A DNA stretch of 64,000 nt, taken from the NCBI GenBank assembly GCA_003342815.1, contig PTEX01000138.1:694571-758570 (forward strand). The letters are read 5' to 3'. How positions within the stretch are numbered: the first letter of the stretch is position 1; the number at the start of each line of letters is the position of its first letter. Of this stretch, positions 50,475 to 62,157 are shown piece by piece. The DNA is from Eudromia elegans (lineage: Eukaryota; Chordata; Aves; Tinamiformes; Tinamidae). A model generated the notes under the pieces. It saw only the letters and a list, made by a program, of their open reading frames with translations. It was not told the origin of the DNA and did not search any database. Both the position numbers and the translations under genes were made by a program.

Positions 50475-53400
50475 TCAGTTGTTATAGGGAAAGAACAAAA
50501 CTACTTTTGACTATAGGTGCTATAACCTCTAATACAATCAAAACATCCAAAATAAAATTATAGACACTATAGACATTGATAGAACAAGAAGAAATAAAGT
50601 CTGACATTACCATGCACAAAAAAAACCCCAAAAGACTACAGGAATGAGCTCCATCATTCACATTTCACTAGTTCTTCTCTGCCCCACATCTTTAAGTTCA
50701 ACACAAAAAGCTTTACAATATTTTAATTAAATATACATTCTAATGGACCAAAACCAAAGACTCCAAACTTGCCTTTCTACACCTCTAAGAGAAGAAAGAA
50801 ACACGCAATGTTTATACTCATATTTAAAAATCACGTGGGTTTTTACAACAGTCAGCAGACCAAGAGCTTTAAAAGAGCAATAACCATGATAGCACCAGGA
50901 AACGCAGAAACAACAAAACATTTTAAAATAAATATTCTGATTAAAGAGTATTGTCTCATTTCTTACCGGACTGTTAACCTGCTTCTTTGGAAAATTCTTA
51001 GGTCCAAAGACAATAATGCCCCAAACATTTTAATAGATTAAGACGTTTCAATGACGAAAACTTGTGCCCAACTTCCACAACTGTCTTGTCCCCATCTCTT
51101 GCCTTTTATACTGGATGTCCAAAAAGAGTATTCTTAATCTTAACCTTTCCCTTCCCTCACAGCAATCTCATTTTTTCCTGTTATAACTATTAGTTACTCC
51201 CAAACTTACCTCTAGTTCCTGCCCAGCTTCCTCCTGTCACATGCTCATAACTATCTTGTTCTGCCATTGGTGGGGTGACCAGGGCAGAAAATCTTCACTA
51301 AAAACCTCTCCTTTTCCCCAGGAGAGCCAACAGCTGAGGCCTCTACTCCTCATGTGAATTAAAATTGAGGTTGTTCCACACATCTGCATCATGTATTTTT
51401 CTTTTTTCCCCACTCCCTCTCTCTCATTACTTTCTTATAAAACTGTCTTCTAGATCCATGAAATTTCAATTCTGCTCTTCCTCTACCCGTTGTTATCTTT
51501 TCTACTACACATTGCTGCTGGCATCAACATCCACCTCAAAACCCTCAGACTGATACTTTGCCATAAACATCAACAATATACCAGAGCAGCATTTTTACTT
51601 TCTTACCAATATTCCATATATGAACTGTAGGATATGTAGTATATACTTCCATACAATTGATACGTTACAGGTATGTTTTTGGAGTAAAGCAGATGTTATA
51701 GATCAGCTTAGATCAATACCCCTCTTTCCCAGCTGCTTCCACCACCAGCTCTTCTCATCCCATATGGCAGTCACTCTAAAGACTGACGCATTTGCAGCAG
51801 TTGGGCAGCTTGGCTCTGCATGGGAACAAACACCACAAAACAAATCTTGCAAAAAGCAAAATTAAGTCTTAAAAAGTAATCTCAAAAATAGAGCAACCTC
51901 TGCTTAGCCAAGTGACAAAAAAAGCAACCAAAAATACCACTGCATAGCAGAAAAATGAAACAATAGAAAGCAAAACATTGCAAAAATGCATTAGCAACCA
52001 TGTCTACCACCAAGACTAAAAAAAAGCCTATGGCATACTATAACAATCTGGGCATTTTTTACATTCTTTTTACACTTTTTTCAAAGATATTTTTAAAAAG
52101 AAAATTGTCAAAGACAAGAAATCTCGTACAGAAGATGACCGAATCCTGCCAGTGTTAAAACCCAAAAGCTGCCAAAGCCCAGGCTCTATCCTATACAGAG
52201 TCATGCTGTAAAGGACCTAGAGTGAACAACGGACACATAGCTCAGATTTGCAGCTTGCACCAGCCATGAATAGGTGTTCGAAAGAAGCTCTGAGCAGCTG
52301 AGCACAGAGCAACCCCAACGGCAGGAATCTCTAGCTTCCAGGTGAGCACTGCCCAGCATTCTGTTTGGGTTGGGAGCAGCAGGGAAGAAAACACAGCTAG
52401 GAGCGGGAAGAAAGGTCATTCCTGTACTTCCATCATCACTGTGTGGCACAGATCAGGCAACACAAGTAAGACCAGTTTTATAGCTCAGGATATTTGCGAG
52501 TCTAATCTAATAGGTTGTATACCAACACCATATTATTAAAAAGAAACTGTTTTTTATTACTATTATTTCCTGCACCTTTTCATGTTGCATGTTTTTGCAT
52601 GACTAGAGAACCCCATCTCTAAATAGTAAAGCTAATAAAAAATTTTAAAAAGATAAAAATAAAGAAATCCGACAACCTCTGGGGTTGAACACAGATTCAT
52701 TCTGGTTTGCACAGGGAGGAGAGTGATTATGTCAATCTATGCTCTGCTTTTTCACACCAACAGAGAAGCCTATTCCAAAGCCATCCTGAAGTGGGCGACC
52801 CTGCTGCTGCACTGCAATAAGCTGTACGTATTTCACTACCAGTTAGACTGGGCAAAAAACTTGCATAAGATGCAACTAAATCCTCCTCACTGCACCCCAA
52901 AACTCTGACCAAGCACTTTTTTCACCGACAGCCTAAAACCATCAAATTCACAAACAAGATTACATTGTGGACTCTATTTTCTCTTCTTAGGTATGTACAG
53001 ATATAGTAGCTGTTAGCATGTCATTCTTTAGGTTGCACCGCATCAAAGATACGTCAGGACAGCAGTTTTCAATTTAACATAATAGGAGAAGTCAAAAGCA
53101 CTTGGCAGACAATAAAAACGAACTCATATTTAAATGCAATTATAGTGAAGTCCTCTACGATCATAGGATTGTATGAAATCAAGCTGAAGAGTTTAACATT
53201 GTTTTGCTATTATTATTTAAAGTTACATAAAAGACTTAAGCTACAAACTCTCATGTAAAATAACTGTTCTCGTACACAATTAATCTGCATAACTATTGTA
53301 GAGAAAACTCTCCAAAGATTAACAAGACTATCCACGTACAAATTATATGAAATCTGAGTTCCCCCGTTGTAGAGAAGCATAATATTCTAATAAGAACTAT

Positions 53401-53679
53401 CCTAATCTTCACCCAGCAATAATTTCAAGATGATATTATTATTCTCATTTCCTTGAATAATATCCATACTCCAGGGCCATTTTCCTTCTCATATTCAATA
53501 TCATGCATGCTTGTATCAAGATTCCTTTCTTCATATCCTGTCACAGTATCAATCACTGCCTCCTGTCCACTCAATCCACTTTTGATTTATCAGCCGCCGT
53601 CTTTCTGGACTCCATAACTCGACCCAAACCATTTTAGCAAGACATTGACAAATAGCACCCAGTATCACATCAACCTGTT

Positions 53680-54380
53680 CCACTTAGTAAACTAAGAAAC
53701 AGTAACTGTGACATCTCTGCATAAGTATTCCATTCTATTCCCCAGACTGATGTATATTAATGAGATGGTATTTGAAATGCTTCTTCCACATCAGCATCTA
53801 ATATGATCAAATTAGGAAATGGGATGATTTATTAAATTTCGTAGAGCTGAAATATTTCTTTATATCACTGTATGTGTGGTTTCAGAAAGTGAGCTGTTGC
53901 TTTCAATTTTTCTACTGAGGATGTGCCTGCATTTCACAGACGAATTATTGTCTTTAAAAAGATTGCAAGAAGGCAAAATGTTATTAAGCAAATGCTCAGT
54001 AAAACAAACTAAATCAGTTTTAAAATTCCTAATTTAATGTAAATCTTGGTTGTTTTGCTGAAATTCAGTTTGTGATCTTATTAAGTCATATTTGCATTGT
54101 ACTACCTTGCTGTAGGACAGCTTTAAATTTATAGCATTACTAGAACGCCCCACTTTTTGACTCATAAAATGCATCTAAAATAAAATAATTACACTATGCA
54201 CACATTTTATCTTCTAGGACAAATCTAATTTTTTATACTTTTTAAGTTACAAAAAGCACAATAGAAACTCAAAATATTTTTTTAACGAGGCCAAACTTTT
54301 CAAATTAAAAAAATATTTAATTGTTTCACTTAAAGCTCTGTAAATGATTCACTCAAATAAAATACCTTTGTTGGAGAAGC
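53680..54380. promoter_or_regulatory. Enhancer-like AT-rich non-coding block
   Basis: This stretch of unique AT-rich sequence has ATTAATGAG, CTAATATGATCAAATTAG, GATTTATTAAATT and further ATTA cores spread over about 700 bp. It has no simple repeats and no coding frame. The texture resembles conserved non-coding elements near developmental genes. The call rests on motif density only. Confidence 0.3.
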
Positions 54381-55480
54381 TATTAAAAATTACATTCCAG
54401 CCACAAATACCTTTACCAACATGTTCATTACCTTCAAAGACAAACTATCTTAACTTGATGGGGAATTGCAGGGAAAAAAGGTATTATGAGAAACGGAACC
54501 TGACATCCGGATGACTTATTTCAAAAACAAACCTAGTGATTTAAAGATACCATGCAAAGGATTTTAATGTCCAATATGAGCCTAGTTGCCTGGTGCAACT
54601 TCCATTCCCACTGGAAAAAACTCATCTGCTTGAGCCCCAAAAGGGGTACTCTGAAAATTCAAATGCAACATTGCAAATATAAGCAGCACAGAGCAGATCT
54701 TTGCTTTACTGCCGTATCTCATCTGGGTGGCTTTTTTGGTATTCAGTAGCTTTTACTACCTGCAACTGTCAAGTCAGAAGCAAGAGATCTACAAGACTCC
54801 TTTAGCGGGTAACACATTTCTCACTATGCTAATATAAGTTGGCTTCTTGAGTTACTTCTAATAATTTTATTAGCTGCTAGTTTTATGAGTTTAATAGAAA
54901 ATTACATGAAGTACCAAATTCTAGAAACTTAGACTATGAAGTTAATGAAAAGGTTAAAAAGAACTCCAAGATTCAGTAACCTCATCCATGCATATTCCAA
55001 AGACATAGAAGATATTAGATTTCCATTAACTGGAGAAAACACAGGTTCAAATGTAATATTTTAATACCAGGATACAAAAGTTACAACAAATTCATTCTCT
55101 GCAAAGCTATAATCACGCTTTTTTATTATTTATTTACAGCCTATAAGTGACCACAGGCAAGTGTTCTACACAGCACTAACAGGGAGCTAAAACAAGCTTT
55201 GGCAAATTCCCTGCTACGTGACCTAGAGGAGGTAACCCCATCAATATTGCCATGGCTTCTGGAGCCACCTGAGTTTTGATTGATTTCTATTTACATATTT
55301 TTTCAAACACTACAGCAAATAATTAGGGTCCATTTCCACTGTCATAAAGACTCATCTTTGCCATTAGTTCTCCCAAAGGCCCTGCTCCCAAGCGTTAAAT
55401 GCAAAAGTCTCAATAAACACAACACAAGCCCCTCATCTTGCATTATTTAATTTATCTATTGAGATCTTGAAAGTGTCTGT

Positions 55481-55507
55481 AAAAAAAAAAAAAAGGGGGG
55501 GGGGGGG
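55481..55507. repeat. A14 followed directly by G13
   Basis: Fourteen A and then thirteen G with no interruption. On the RSRC1 transcript strand this reads C13 then U14. A G13 run is rare in vertebrate DNA and prone to length error in sequencing. Confidence 0.85.
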
Positions 55508-58500
55508 AATTATCTCTGTAAACATTCCGATGAGATCCTTGATAACATTGTGGAATCCAATAAATAGGTATCACATCTCCACAACAGCCAGGAAATTCAC
55601 ACTGACAAGAACAATCAAAAACAATCTGAAATACAGTACAACAGTTTCGACTGGAGGAAAAACTGTGCACACCCAACATAAAAGTCACTCTGGGCATTTC
55701 TTGACTAAGTGGGTCCACCTGAGAAAAAAGAGGAAAACAAAATCATCTTCTTCAAGAGGAAGAACAACATAAATAAACCCTTCAGATAAAAACACCTTTC
55801 AAGAGGTAAATAAAAGATAACATATAGAACATTTCCATCCTGGGTTTAGGCAGTCCACCTCAGGCCCCAATGGGGTTAAAGGAAGACACCAGCAGAGCAG
55901 ATGCAAAGCTGAGACTCGACTGCAACAGCTGCCCACTATAATAATTTCCCTCAAAAAACCCAAGGTTTGATGTGATCCTCACACAAATCTCTCTTCTCCA
56001 AAAAGAAGAAACGAAGATGGAGACTAAATTCTTTTAAACAAACTGCGATAGGTCAGTTCGAGGCAGGTGTCTCTGTTCAGGTTCTGCTTAAATTAGGCTA
56101 ATTTAGATTTTCTGTATATCCTGTTATTCAAAAGTAAATGTAACAAATGGTTAGTTACTGTTTTACTTCAAAACACTTTTTCCTAGAGTCCCTTTAGGGT
56201 AGCACCTGCTTGCCTCACCATTTTCACTTATAAAAATGTATTTCCAGGTTGCAGTTTGCATTATTCTCCTCTGTGGCTCTTCCAAGTCTCTTCTCCAAAT
56301 ACTTCAGAGGTTGCTATATCTTCCCAGCTGCAGCTCCACAGGTTCATTCACGCTATTTCCAGCCACCAGAGACGGTGTCCCCACAGCACCAGCTAAGTTC
56401 CCGAGCAGACCACCACGAAGGATGTGGAGCTGCCCAGCTTCCCCTCCACAGAGCTGGCACCCACGTTCCTCGCATCATCTCAAAGCAAACTCACATGCTA
56501 TCGCCTTACATCAACTTATCACACACTATCTACAGCACTTACCTTTAAAAATCATCTATGGAAGAAAATATACCGACCCACTCCAAGTTAAAAAAAAAAG
56601 TATAATATATCAATGAATTACAGATGCCAAACTCCTATGAAATTCCATAATGACACCGGCCCTTGTCACACATTGGTCATTTAAGAGTCTGGTCCCCACA
56701 ACCCCCAGCAGCCAAGAGTGTCAAGCTTAACACCAGAGCATGTGGGGGGCAACCACAGCCTTCCACTTGACTATGATCTGCCACCAGCAAACTTCACTTG
56801 AGGCCACAATAGCTCTTATAATGCAGACCCTGATCACACACTAATCAGCTTCACCTGACACTCATTTTTATACCCCTGCATCTAAACTCCTCTTTCCCTA
56901 CCTGAAGGAAAATGCACATGACATTCCTCTTAAGAAAGCTGTCCCATGCCTCAAATCAGCACACTGAGATGGCACAGAAAGGAGCTGTTTAGTACTGTTA
57001 CAATTGCCTCAATACCAATAAATACAGAAAAAGTAGACTTCTGGTAGCAGCTTTCTGCAACCCATCTAACTCCTCCCTAAAAATGAGATTAATCCACGGC
57101 TTCATCATGGCTTAACATCACACTAGAGCAACCTTGAAAAAAAAAAAATCACAATAAAGCAGTCAATGTGACCACTTGGTTTTAGTTTTATGCATTTAAC
57201 ATGACAAAAGATCCTTATATATAAACATCCTAAATTATTTATGTATTACATGTATATACACACACATACATTTTCTCTAAAGAACCTTGTGCTTGTGAAT
57301 AATTACCTGCAGCTATACCTTCATAGCTGGAGTACTGAAAAGCCAGTGTATTTTATAAACAATATTTCACAGCATGAAATGAAATAAATGGCAGTCAAGT
57401 TAAACTTTTTAGGGTCATAACTGCCATATATTGCAATGGCAATTAAGATCAATAAACACCTTGAAAAATATGACCAATAGTATATTAAACTAGGTGCAAC
57501 AAGAGCTGTTGTTCATATTCATCATAGTAATACCCATATCTTTAAAACTGTTTATCAGATTTTCTAATGCTCGGTATGCAACATACTGAAAAAAACACCT
57601 TCATTTTCACCTTATTTCCTTCAATATTTCATTGTTTTAAGCACGATTTTGATATAAAAACAGCAGATATATACAAGCATATTTCAACACCCAGCTTGGT
57701 TGCCTACTCAGAAGGTTTGTACACTCACAGAGAGATCACACTGTTTGAATAACCAAACTACTACTACAAAGGCACGGCAACAGTAAGTGTCCAGGCAACT
57801 ATTCTAATGAACAGCTGTGAATAAGTCAGGAGAGAATACGACCAGGAAAAAGTGAAATGCTCATGTCTTTCAACAACATTTAGAGTCAAAAATTCTACTG
57901 ATTTGGTATAAGATAACACGATTTTAATAAATTCTTGATACATTAAATTACCCAGCTAAAGAGCTTTATGCAGATATCAAAAAAGCTTCAGCCTGCCTGG
58001 TATTTATCACTCAATAATGGATTTCAATACAAAGTGATTATAGTGGTTCTAATATGCACAAACAAAATTTAAACAAACTTTTTTAAAAAAAAGTCAAAAA
58101 ACCCACAAATAATTGATCTTTTAAATCACACAAATATGAAAGAGATTAATTGGAAAATCTGAATGCATTTTAAATATTTAAGTTCTGTTTATTATTGAAA
58201 ATACCTACTTGTCACAATCTGATTTATCAAAAATGTTTTCAAGTGAGATTTTTATAAATGTTAACTAAAAATCTTTGCAACTATAAACGCCTATTTCTTC
58301 AAGAGAAATACAGATGAATAAATAATAGTCGAGACATCTTCAGCAAGCCAATACTATGCACTGTTTTTATAGAAATCAATAATCAAAAAATACCCACAGG
58401 TTCTTTTCAGGTGATTATAATTAAAGGAAAGTAGGATGACATTACCAGTTTTCTGTATGTGTACAAACACAAAACATGTAGCTTATCTTCAAATCCAATT

Positions 58501-58697
58501 GTGTGACCGATTTAATTTAGAAATATCCTCTATCAAAAGCATAGTACAGAGATTTCATGAATCATGAAAAGTTTCAAATTACATGTATAGGTTAGATAGA
58601 TCACTCCAGTACATTTCAAACTCTCTAAGTACACAGGAATTTTAAATAGATGTATGGGATAGAATTAGTATTTTCATTTCCTTTCCTAGAAAAGGGG

Positions 58698-58721
58698 AAA
58701 AAAAAAAAAAAAAAAAAAAAA
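58698..58721 (-). promoter_or_regulatory. U24 tract immediately downstream of the exon 2 donor
   Basis: Twenty-four consecutive A on the plus strand give U24 in the RSRC1 transcript, from intron position +10 to +33 after the GTAAGG donor. U-rich sequence in this position is the known binding context for TIA-1/TIAL1 proteins, which help U1 snRNP recognise the donor. The tract could equally be a plain homopolymer expansion; the position is what makes it notable. Confidence 0.4.
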
Positions 58722-58730
58722 GAACCTTAC

Positions 58731-58856
58731 CTTCTTGTTCTACTCTTTGACCTTGATCTTTGAGACCTGTAGGATTTTCCTCTGCCCCTTGATCGGCTAC
58801 GACTGCGTTTTCTTCTAGAACCATATGAAGAACTACTGCTTGATCTGTGTCTGCGT
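58731..58856 (-). CDS. RSRC1: RSRC1 coding exon 2 (codon 63 to 2 nt of codon 105)
   Basis: This 126 bp exon begins after TTTTAG at 58857 and ends before GTAAGG at 58730. It enters with 1 base and leaves with 2 (AG), fitting its neighbours exactly. It encodes RRRH followed by R, six serines (residues 68-73), then [20 protein letters not shown] and further RS and SK repeats ending RTR. This is the core of the arginine/serine domain, the part of such proteins phosphorylated by SR kinases and used to contact other splicing factors. A plausible branch point (CATATTAAC) lies about 20 bases upstream of the acceptor on the minus strand. A 24-base U tract follows the donor in the transcript. Its order and spacing match the family. 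Confidence 0.96.
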
Positions 58857-59639
58857 CTAAAACAAGACCACACTGTTAATATGCTGCTGCTTTTAAGGAG
58901 AAATGTTTACCCTTGAAAAGGATATTAAAAAAAATCAGAAAGATATTATTTGTATTGCAGGTTCTGTAAGTGTCAATGTACACCACTATTACACTGTACT
59001 AAGTGATTTAAAAACATTTGAGTAATGCCTGTCTTAAAGAACATATATTGCAAAATGTATATTCCACAACAAAAAAAGGGCAGAAGAAACAAATTATTTA
59101 TTTGCCCCAAATCAAACAGTGCTTTAAGGGCAAATCCAGAAACACAACACAGCTCTTGACAGCTCATGAACAATTTGTGGGAACTCACTGCCTCTTTGCC
59201 AAAGTTGAGCTTAAGAGAAACATTTAGACCTACATTCTCAGCAGGACTTAGAGAAATACACTGTACAGATCTCTTTCCAGTATAAAGGACTACAAATCCA
59301 GCACTAAAAATGAAATTCATTAAATGTTAGCTTTCACATAGGCACTCTATTAATTGTACTCTGTACAAGTAGCGCTGCAGCAGTCTGGACTGGAAAGGAT
59401 TAACAGGTTAACCACTAAAGGCCAGGTCTTCACTTGAAAGAGGAGTGCAGTGTTTCTACCAATAAAGATGGAAAAGTATTTGGAGGGGTTTTTTTCCTCT
59501 TTAGATTTTTCATTCTTAAGCGTCCAAGAAAAAACTAGCACGGCCACGGTGCAACAGTGACTCAACAGCTGGTAGCAAATGTCCTCCACTAAGGGCCAAG
59601 CAGAAGTGCTGGCCAGATCCTAAAAACAGGCACTTTGGT

Positions 59640-59845
59640 CTTTTCTGGATTCAATTTAAGTCAACTGGTCTTCATCCAGACTCTAATCTCCCTTCAAGCT
59701 CTGTTTTTATCTGCGAGATAGCCATGCCTGCACTGGACTAAAGAGATTCATAAAGCTGCATGTCAGCAGCATATTGTTGGCATCAAAGCCCATGTCATCT
59801 CGCTGTGTCCCCTAAGGGCTCTATGTAGATGCTAAACAGGAACAG
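59640..59845. repeat. Possible fossil interspersed repeat
   Basis: Sequence with TTCATCCAGACTC, GTCAGCAGCATATTG and TATGTAGATGCTAAACAGGA words, in an order that reminds me of an old interspersed repeat found in reptiles, birds and mammals. I cannot name the family with certainty. It adjoins the CR1-like tail at 59.88-59.92 kb, but need not belong to it. Confidence 0.3.
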
Positions 59846-59883
59846 AAGAAAGAGGGAGGGAGAAAACAAACAAAAACCAGAAT

Positions 59884-59915
59884 CTTCCAACCTTAAGGAT
59901 TCTATGATTCCATGA
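59884..59915 (+). repeat. CR1-like 3' tail
   Basis: CTTCCAACC, followed after eight bases by ATTCTATGATTCCATGA, resembles the 3' end of chicken-repeat-1 (CR1) non-LTR retrotransposons, which end in short ATTCTATGA-type repeats. Only the tail is visible; the body cannot be recognised next to it, so this would be a severely truncated or decayed copy on the plus strand. Confidence 0.45.
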
Positions 59916-60673
59916 ACTAGCCAACCTGCCCCTTATCAACCTCTCTGCGAACAACCAGAGAAAGGTTGGTCAGGAGCAGTTTCTAGCATGTTTTCCAGTG
60001 CAGACAGACATGCTAAGTATTTTCTAACTCCACTTATTATTAAATTGTCCACCAATTGTCCAGTTTGAATCCGAGGTCACCTCAAGCCAGACTGAGACAT
60101 ACCCAGGATATCTAAAAAGATCAAGTTGTGAAGGGTATCACCTTCATGGAGGAAAGATGATTTTAGGTCAAGAAAAAAAAAATGGTAGGTATACCAATTG
60201 TTGTTCCCCACAAGTAATTGACTACTGTGTTCTATAAATGTAAAAAGCATTAAAAAAAAAAATAGTCTTTATGGAAAATTTGTGGATTTGTGTAAAACCA
60301 TCTTCAGCCTTTCAGTTAAGAAAGTTTACCTTCTTGTCTTGAAAGCCCTACTTGGTTTCTTACAACAGAAAACAATGACAGTACAGTCATAAAATTATGT
60401 CTTGTGATGAGGTTAAAATGTGAACTACTCTATTTCCGAGAAGAAATTCCAAGGTCATTATTTAAAAGGAGGAAAGAAATAGTTAATTGTAAGTTTTTAA
60501 ATATGGAAGTTTACTTTTTTTTAAATAAAAAATAATGACACATTTTCCAAGACTGAGCTAAATATGCTATAAAAGCCCAAACTACAACTGACTACGCACA
60601 AGATTTAAACACTTCTAGCTTTCCAGCACAGTATGAAAGAGCCAGTAAGTTGTAACCACTACAACAAATGCAC

Positions 60674-60861
60674 CTTTTCTCATAAGAATGTGAACGAGAC
60701 TGGAGATCTCGAGACCGCGACCTTGACCTCGATTTCCTTCCGGACTTCTTGCGGGTGTACGTTCTGCTGCCCGAGGAGCTGCTCGAGGACGAGCGCCTGC
60801 GATGCTTCTTCTTCCTACGGCTTCTGGTCTCTTCCTCTGTGTCCGATGAGCGACGACCCAT
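60674..60861 (-). CDS. RSRC1: RSRC1 coding exon 1 (start codon, residues 1-62 plus 2 nt of codon 63)
   Basis: This exon encodes the N-terminus of RSRC1, a nuclear RS-domain protein linked to constitutive and alternative pre-mRNA splicing and 3' splice-site choice. The protein starts [20 protein letters not shown] and continues with a run of seven serines (residues 24-30), a basic [14 protein letters not shown] stretch and a tail ending HSYEK. This matches the start of vertebrate RSRC1 as I know it. The start at 60861 is preferred over an in-frame ATG at 60882, because family proteins begin MGRRSS and the upstream ATG lies in the untranslated leader. The exon ends in phase 2 (AG) at a donor reading GTGCAT, which is weak because it lacks the usual A at +3 to +4 and G at +5. 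The missing A of codon 63 comes from the next exon at 58856. Gene identity is very secure; exact splice positions are inferred from frame and consensus. Confidence 0.96.
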
Positions 60862-60892
60862 TTTTAGACTATATAAACACAAAAATTCTAAA
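60862..60892 (-). other. RSRC1: 5' untranslated part of the RSRC1 start-codon exon
   Basis: Reading the minus strand toward the ATG, a pyrimidine-rich tract ending in CAG closes at 60893, which predicts a 3' splice site and 31 bases of leader before the start codon. A second AG at 60869-60870 (TATATAG) would leave only 7 bases of leader. The first has the better pyrimidine tract. An upstream untranslated exon is therefore expected, as is usual for this gene. The exact boundary is uncertain. Confidence 0.55.
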
Positions 60893-62114
60893 CTGTAAGA
60901 AAGCTTCTGTGTCTACATTGCATTAGGTAACAAGATCTTTATATTACACACACTAGATATAAGAATAACACCTTTTTTAAATTTTATGTGGGCAGGAAAT
61001 TTGGAGATTGCATTTAAATCCCTACTCTTGCATAAAACGTAAAAAAAACAGACTGAAAAGTAATTTGAAATTTACACTGCTGGTAAATGTACATAAATTT
61101 ATTATGTCATTGAATATTTGCTCTAAACTTTCTCAAAAGGGGTATCTCAGTTACTTGAACACAGGTAAATACTTTGATTAAATCCTTTATTACATCAAGA
61201 TATGTTTTCCTTCAACTTGCTCATACATTTTACACATAAATACTCATTTTTCAGAAATTTGTCATGTGTATACAGGTACTTCCAATACCTGAAATTTCAC
61301 ACTATGATGATATGCCATCATTATTACAGTATATTTAACATTTAAGTTAAAGTTATAGAGGAGCATTATTACATTCATTGCACAATCTGAAAAATGCAAA
61401 CAGTCAATTACATCAGCAATTGAAATCAACAACCACTTGCTGCTAACCATAATGTACGATTTTGTTTCTCCTTGTCAAAATACCCATTTAGAAAATATTT
61501 TATTAAAAAAGCTTTTTAGGTGTTTTTTGATTTCTTTTGAGTTTGTTTTAATTTTTTTTTACTACAGCAAGGATGATTTGGGTCTTTAGTGTAAACAGTC
61601 AACTTTAAATGGCTTTATTTACTTTGCTAATAAGAACTGTAAACAAAAAAAGTTCGTAATTCCTGCAAAGAAAATTGTCTTCCTTTGGTTTGCAAATCAT
61701 GAGAGATTGGTTTTATTGCTGTCATCTTCTCAAGAAAGAAGTGTTACATTTCTCAATTTTTTCAGCATGTAAAAAAAGTGGACAATATTTTAAATTTTTT
61801 TTTTTTGGATCCAGCACCAGTAGGTCTCCCAGTCCAAGTCTCAGGATCCCTCTTCAAATACTCTAACTAATGACACTTAGCAAGAAGCCTTCTTCCCAAG
61901 AATAAACAGATATTTCAAGGCTCCCAAGTCACTTCTGTACTAGGAAAACCGGAACCTGTAGTTTGTCAATGTTCATATCGACAGTGAAAATAGATCATAT
62001 ATTTTAACCACAGTGTCATCTGTCTTTAAGCAATAGTGACATATTAAGGGCCCTCATACTCCTGGCAGATGCAAGTTGAGTTTTCTGCACACAAACTTTG
62101 GCCTTTCCTCATAC

Positions 62115-62157
62115 CTTTTATCACCTTGGCAGCAGATCCTGATCTCCGGGGCAGAGA
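62115..62157 (-). other. Possible untranslated 5' exon of RSRC1 (43 bp)
   Basis: On the minus strand a long pyrimidine tract ending CCCTTTTCAG closes at 62158. It is followed by 43 bases of unique sequence and then AAAAG with donor GTATGAGG at 62114. The spacer has no ATG and contains a stop, so it could only be untranslated. It lies about 1.2 kb upstream of the start-codon exon on the correct strand. It could be an alternative leader exon or a chance pairing of good splice signals. There is no transcript evidence here. Confidence 0.3.

Larger units (their letters stand above)
33392..58730 (-). other. RSRC1: RSRC1 intron between coding exons 2 and 3 (25.3 kb)
   Basis: The intron begins GTAAGG next to a U24 tract and ends TTTGTGTAG, joining codon 105 (AG plus A). 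It contains the strongest enhancer-like blocks of the window (37.6-38.4, 43.8-44.6 and 53.7-54.4 kb), CpG-rich patches up to about 48.8 kb and most of the long A tracts. Remaining stretches, such as 39-42.5, 49-53.6 and 54.4-58.6 kb, are AT-rich unique sequence in which I see no gene. Confidence 0.85.
58857..60673 (-). other. RSRC1: RSRC1 intron between coding exons 1 and 2 (1.8 kb)
   Basis: This is the shortest intron here. It begins with a weak donor (GTGCAT) and ends with GTTTTAG. It contains a fossil repeat-like segment at about 59.64-59.92 kb, including a CR1-like tail. If retained, the reading frame continues 26 codons past the exon junction to a stop at about 60592, giving an 89-residue protein that keeps only the first RS stretch. 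Confidence 0.85.

Noticed and set aside
60862-60882. In-frame upstream ATG adding seven residues to RSRC1
   Set aside because: Family proteins start MGRRSS, and the extra residues come from the leader between the predicted splice site and the standard ATG.
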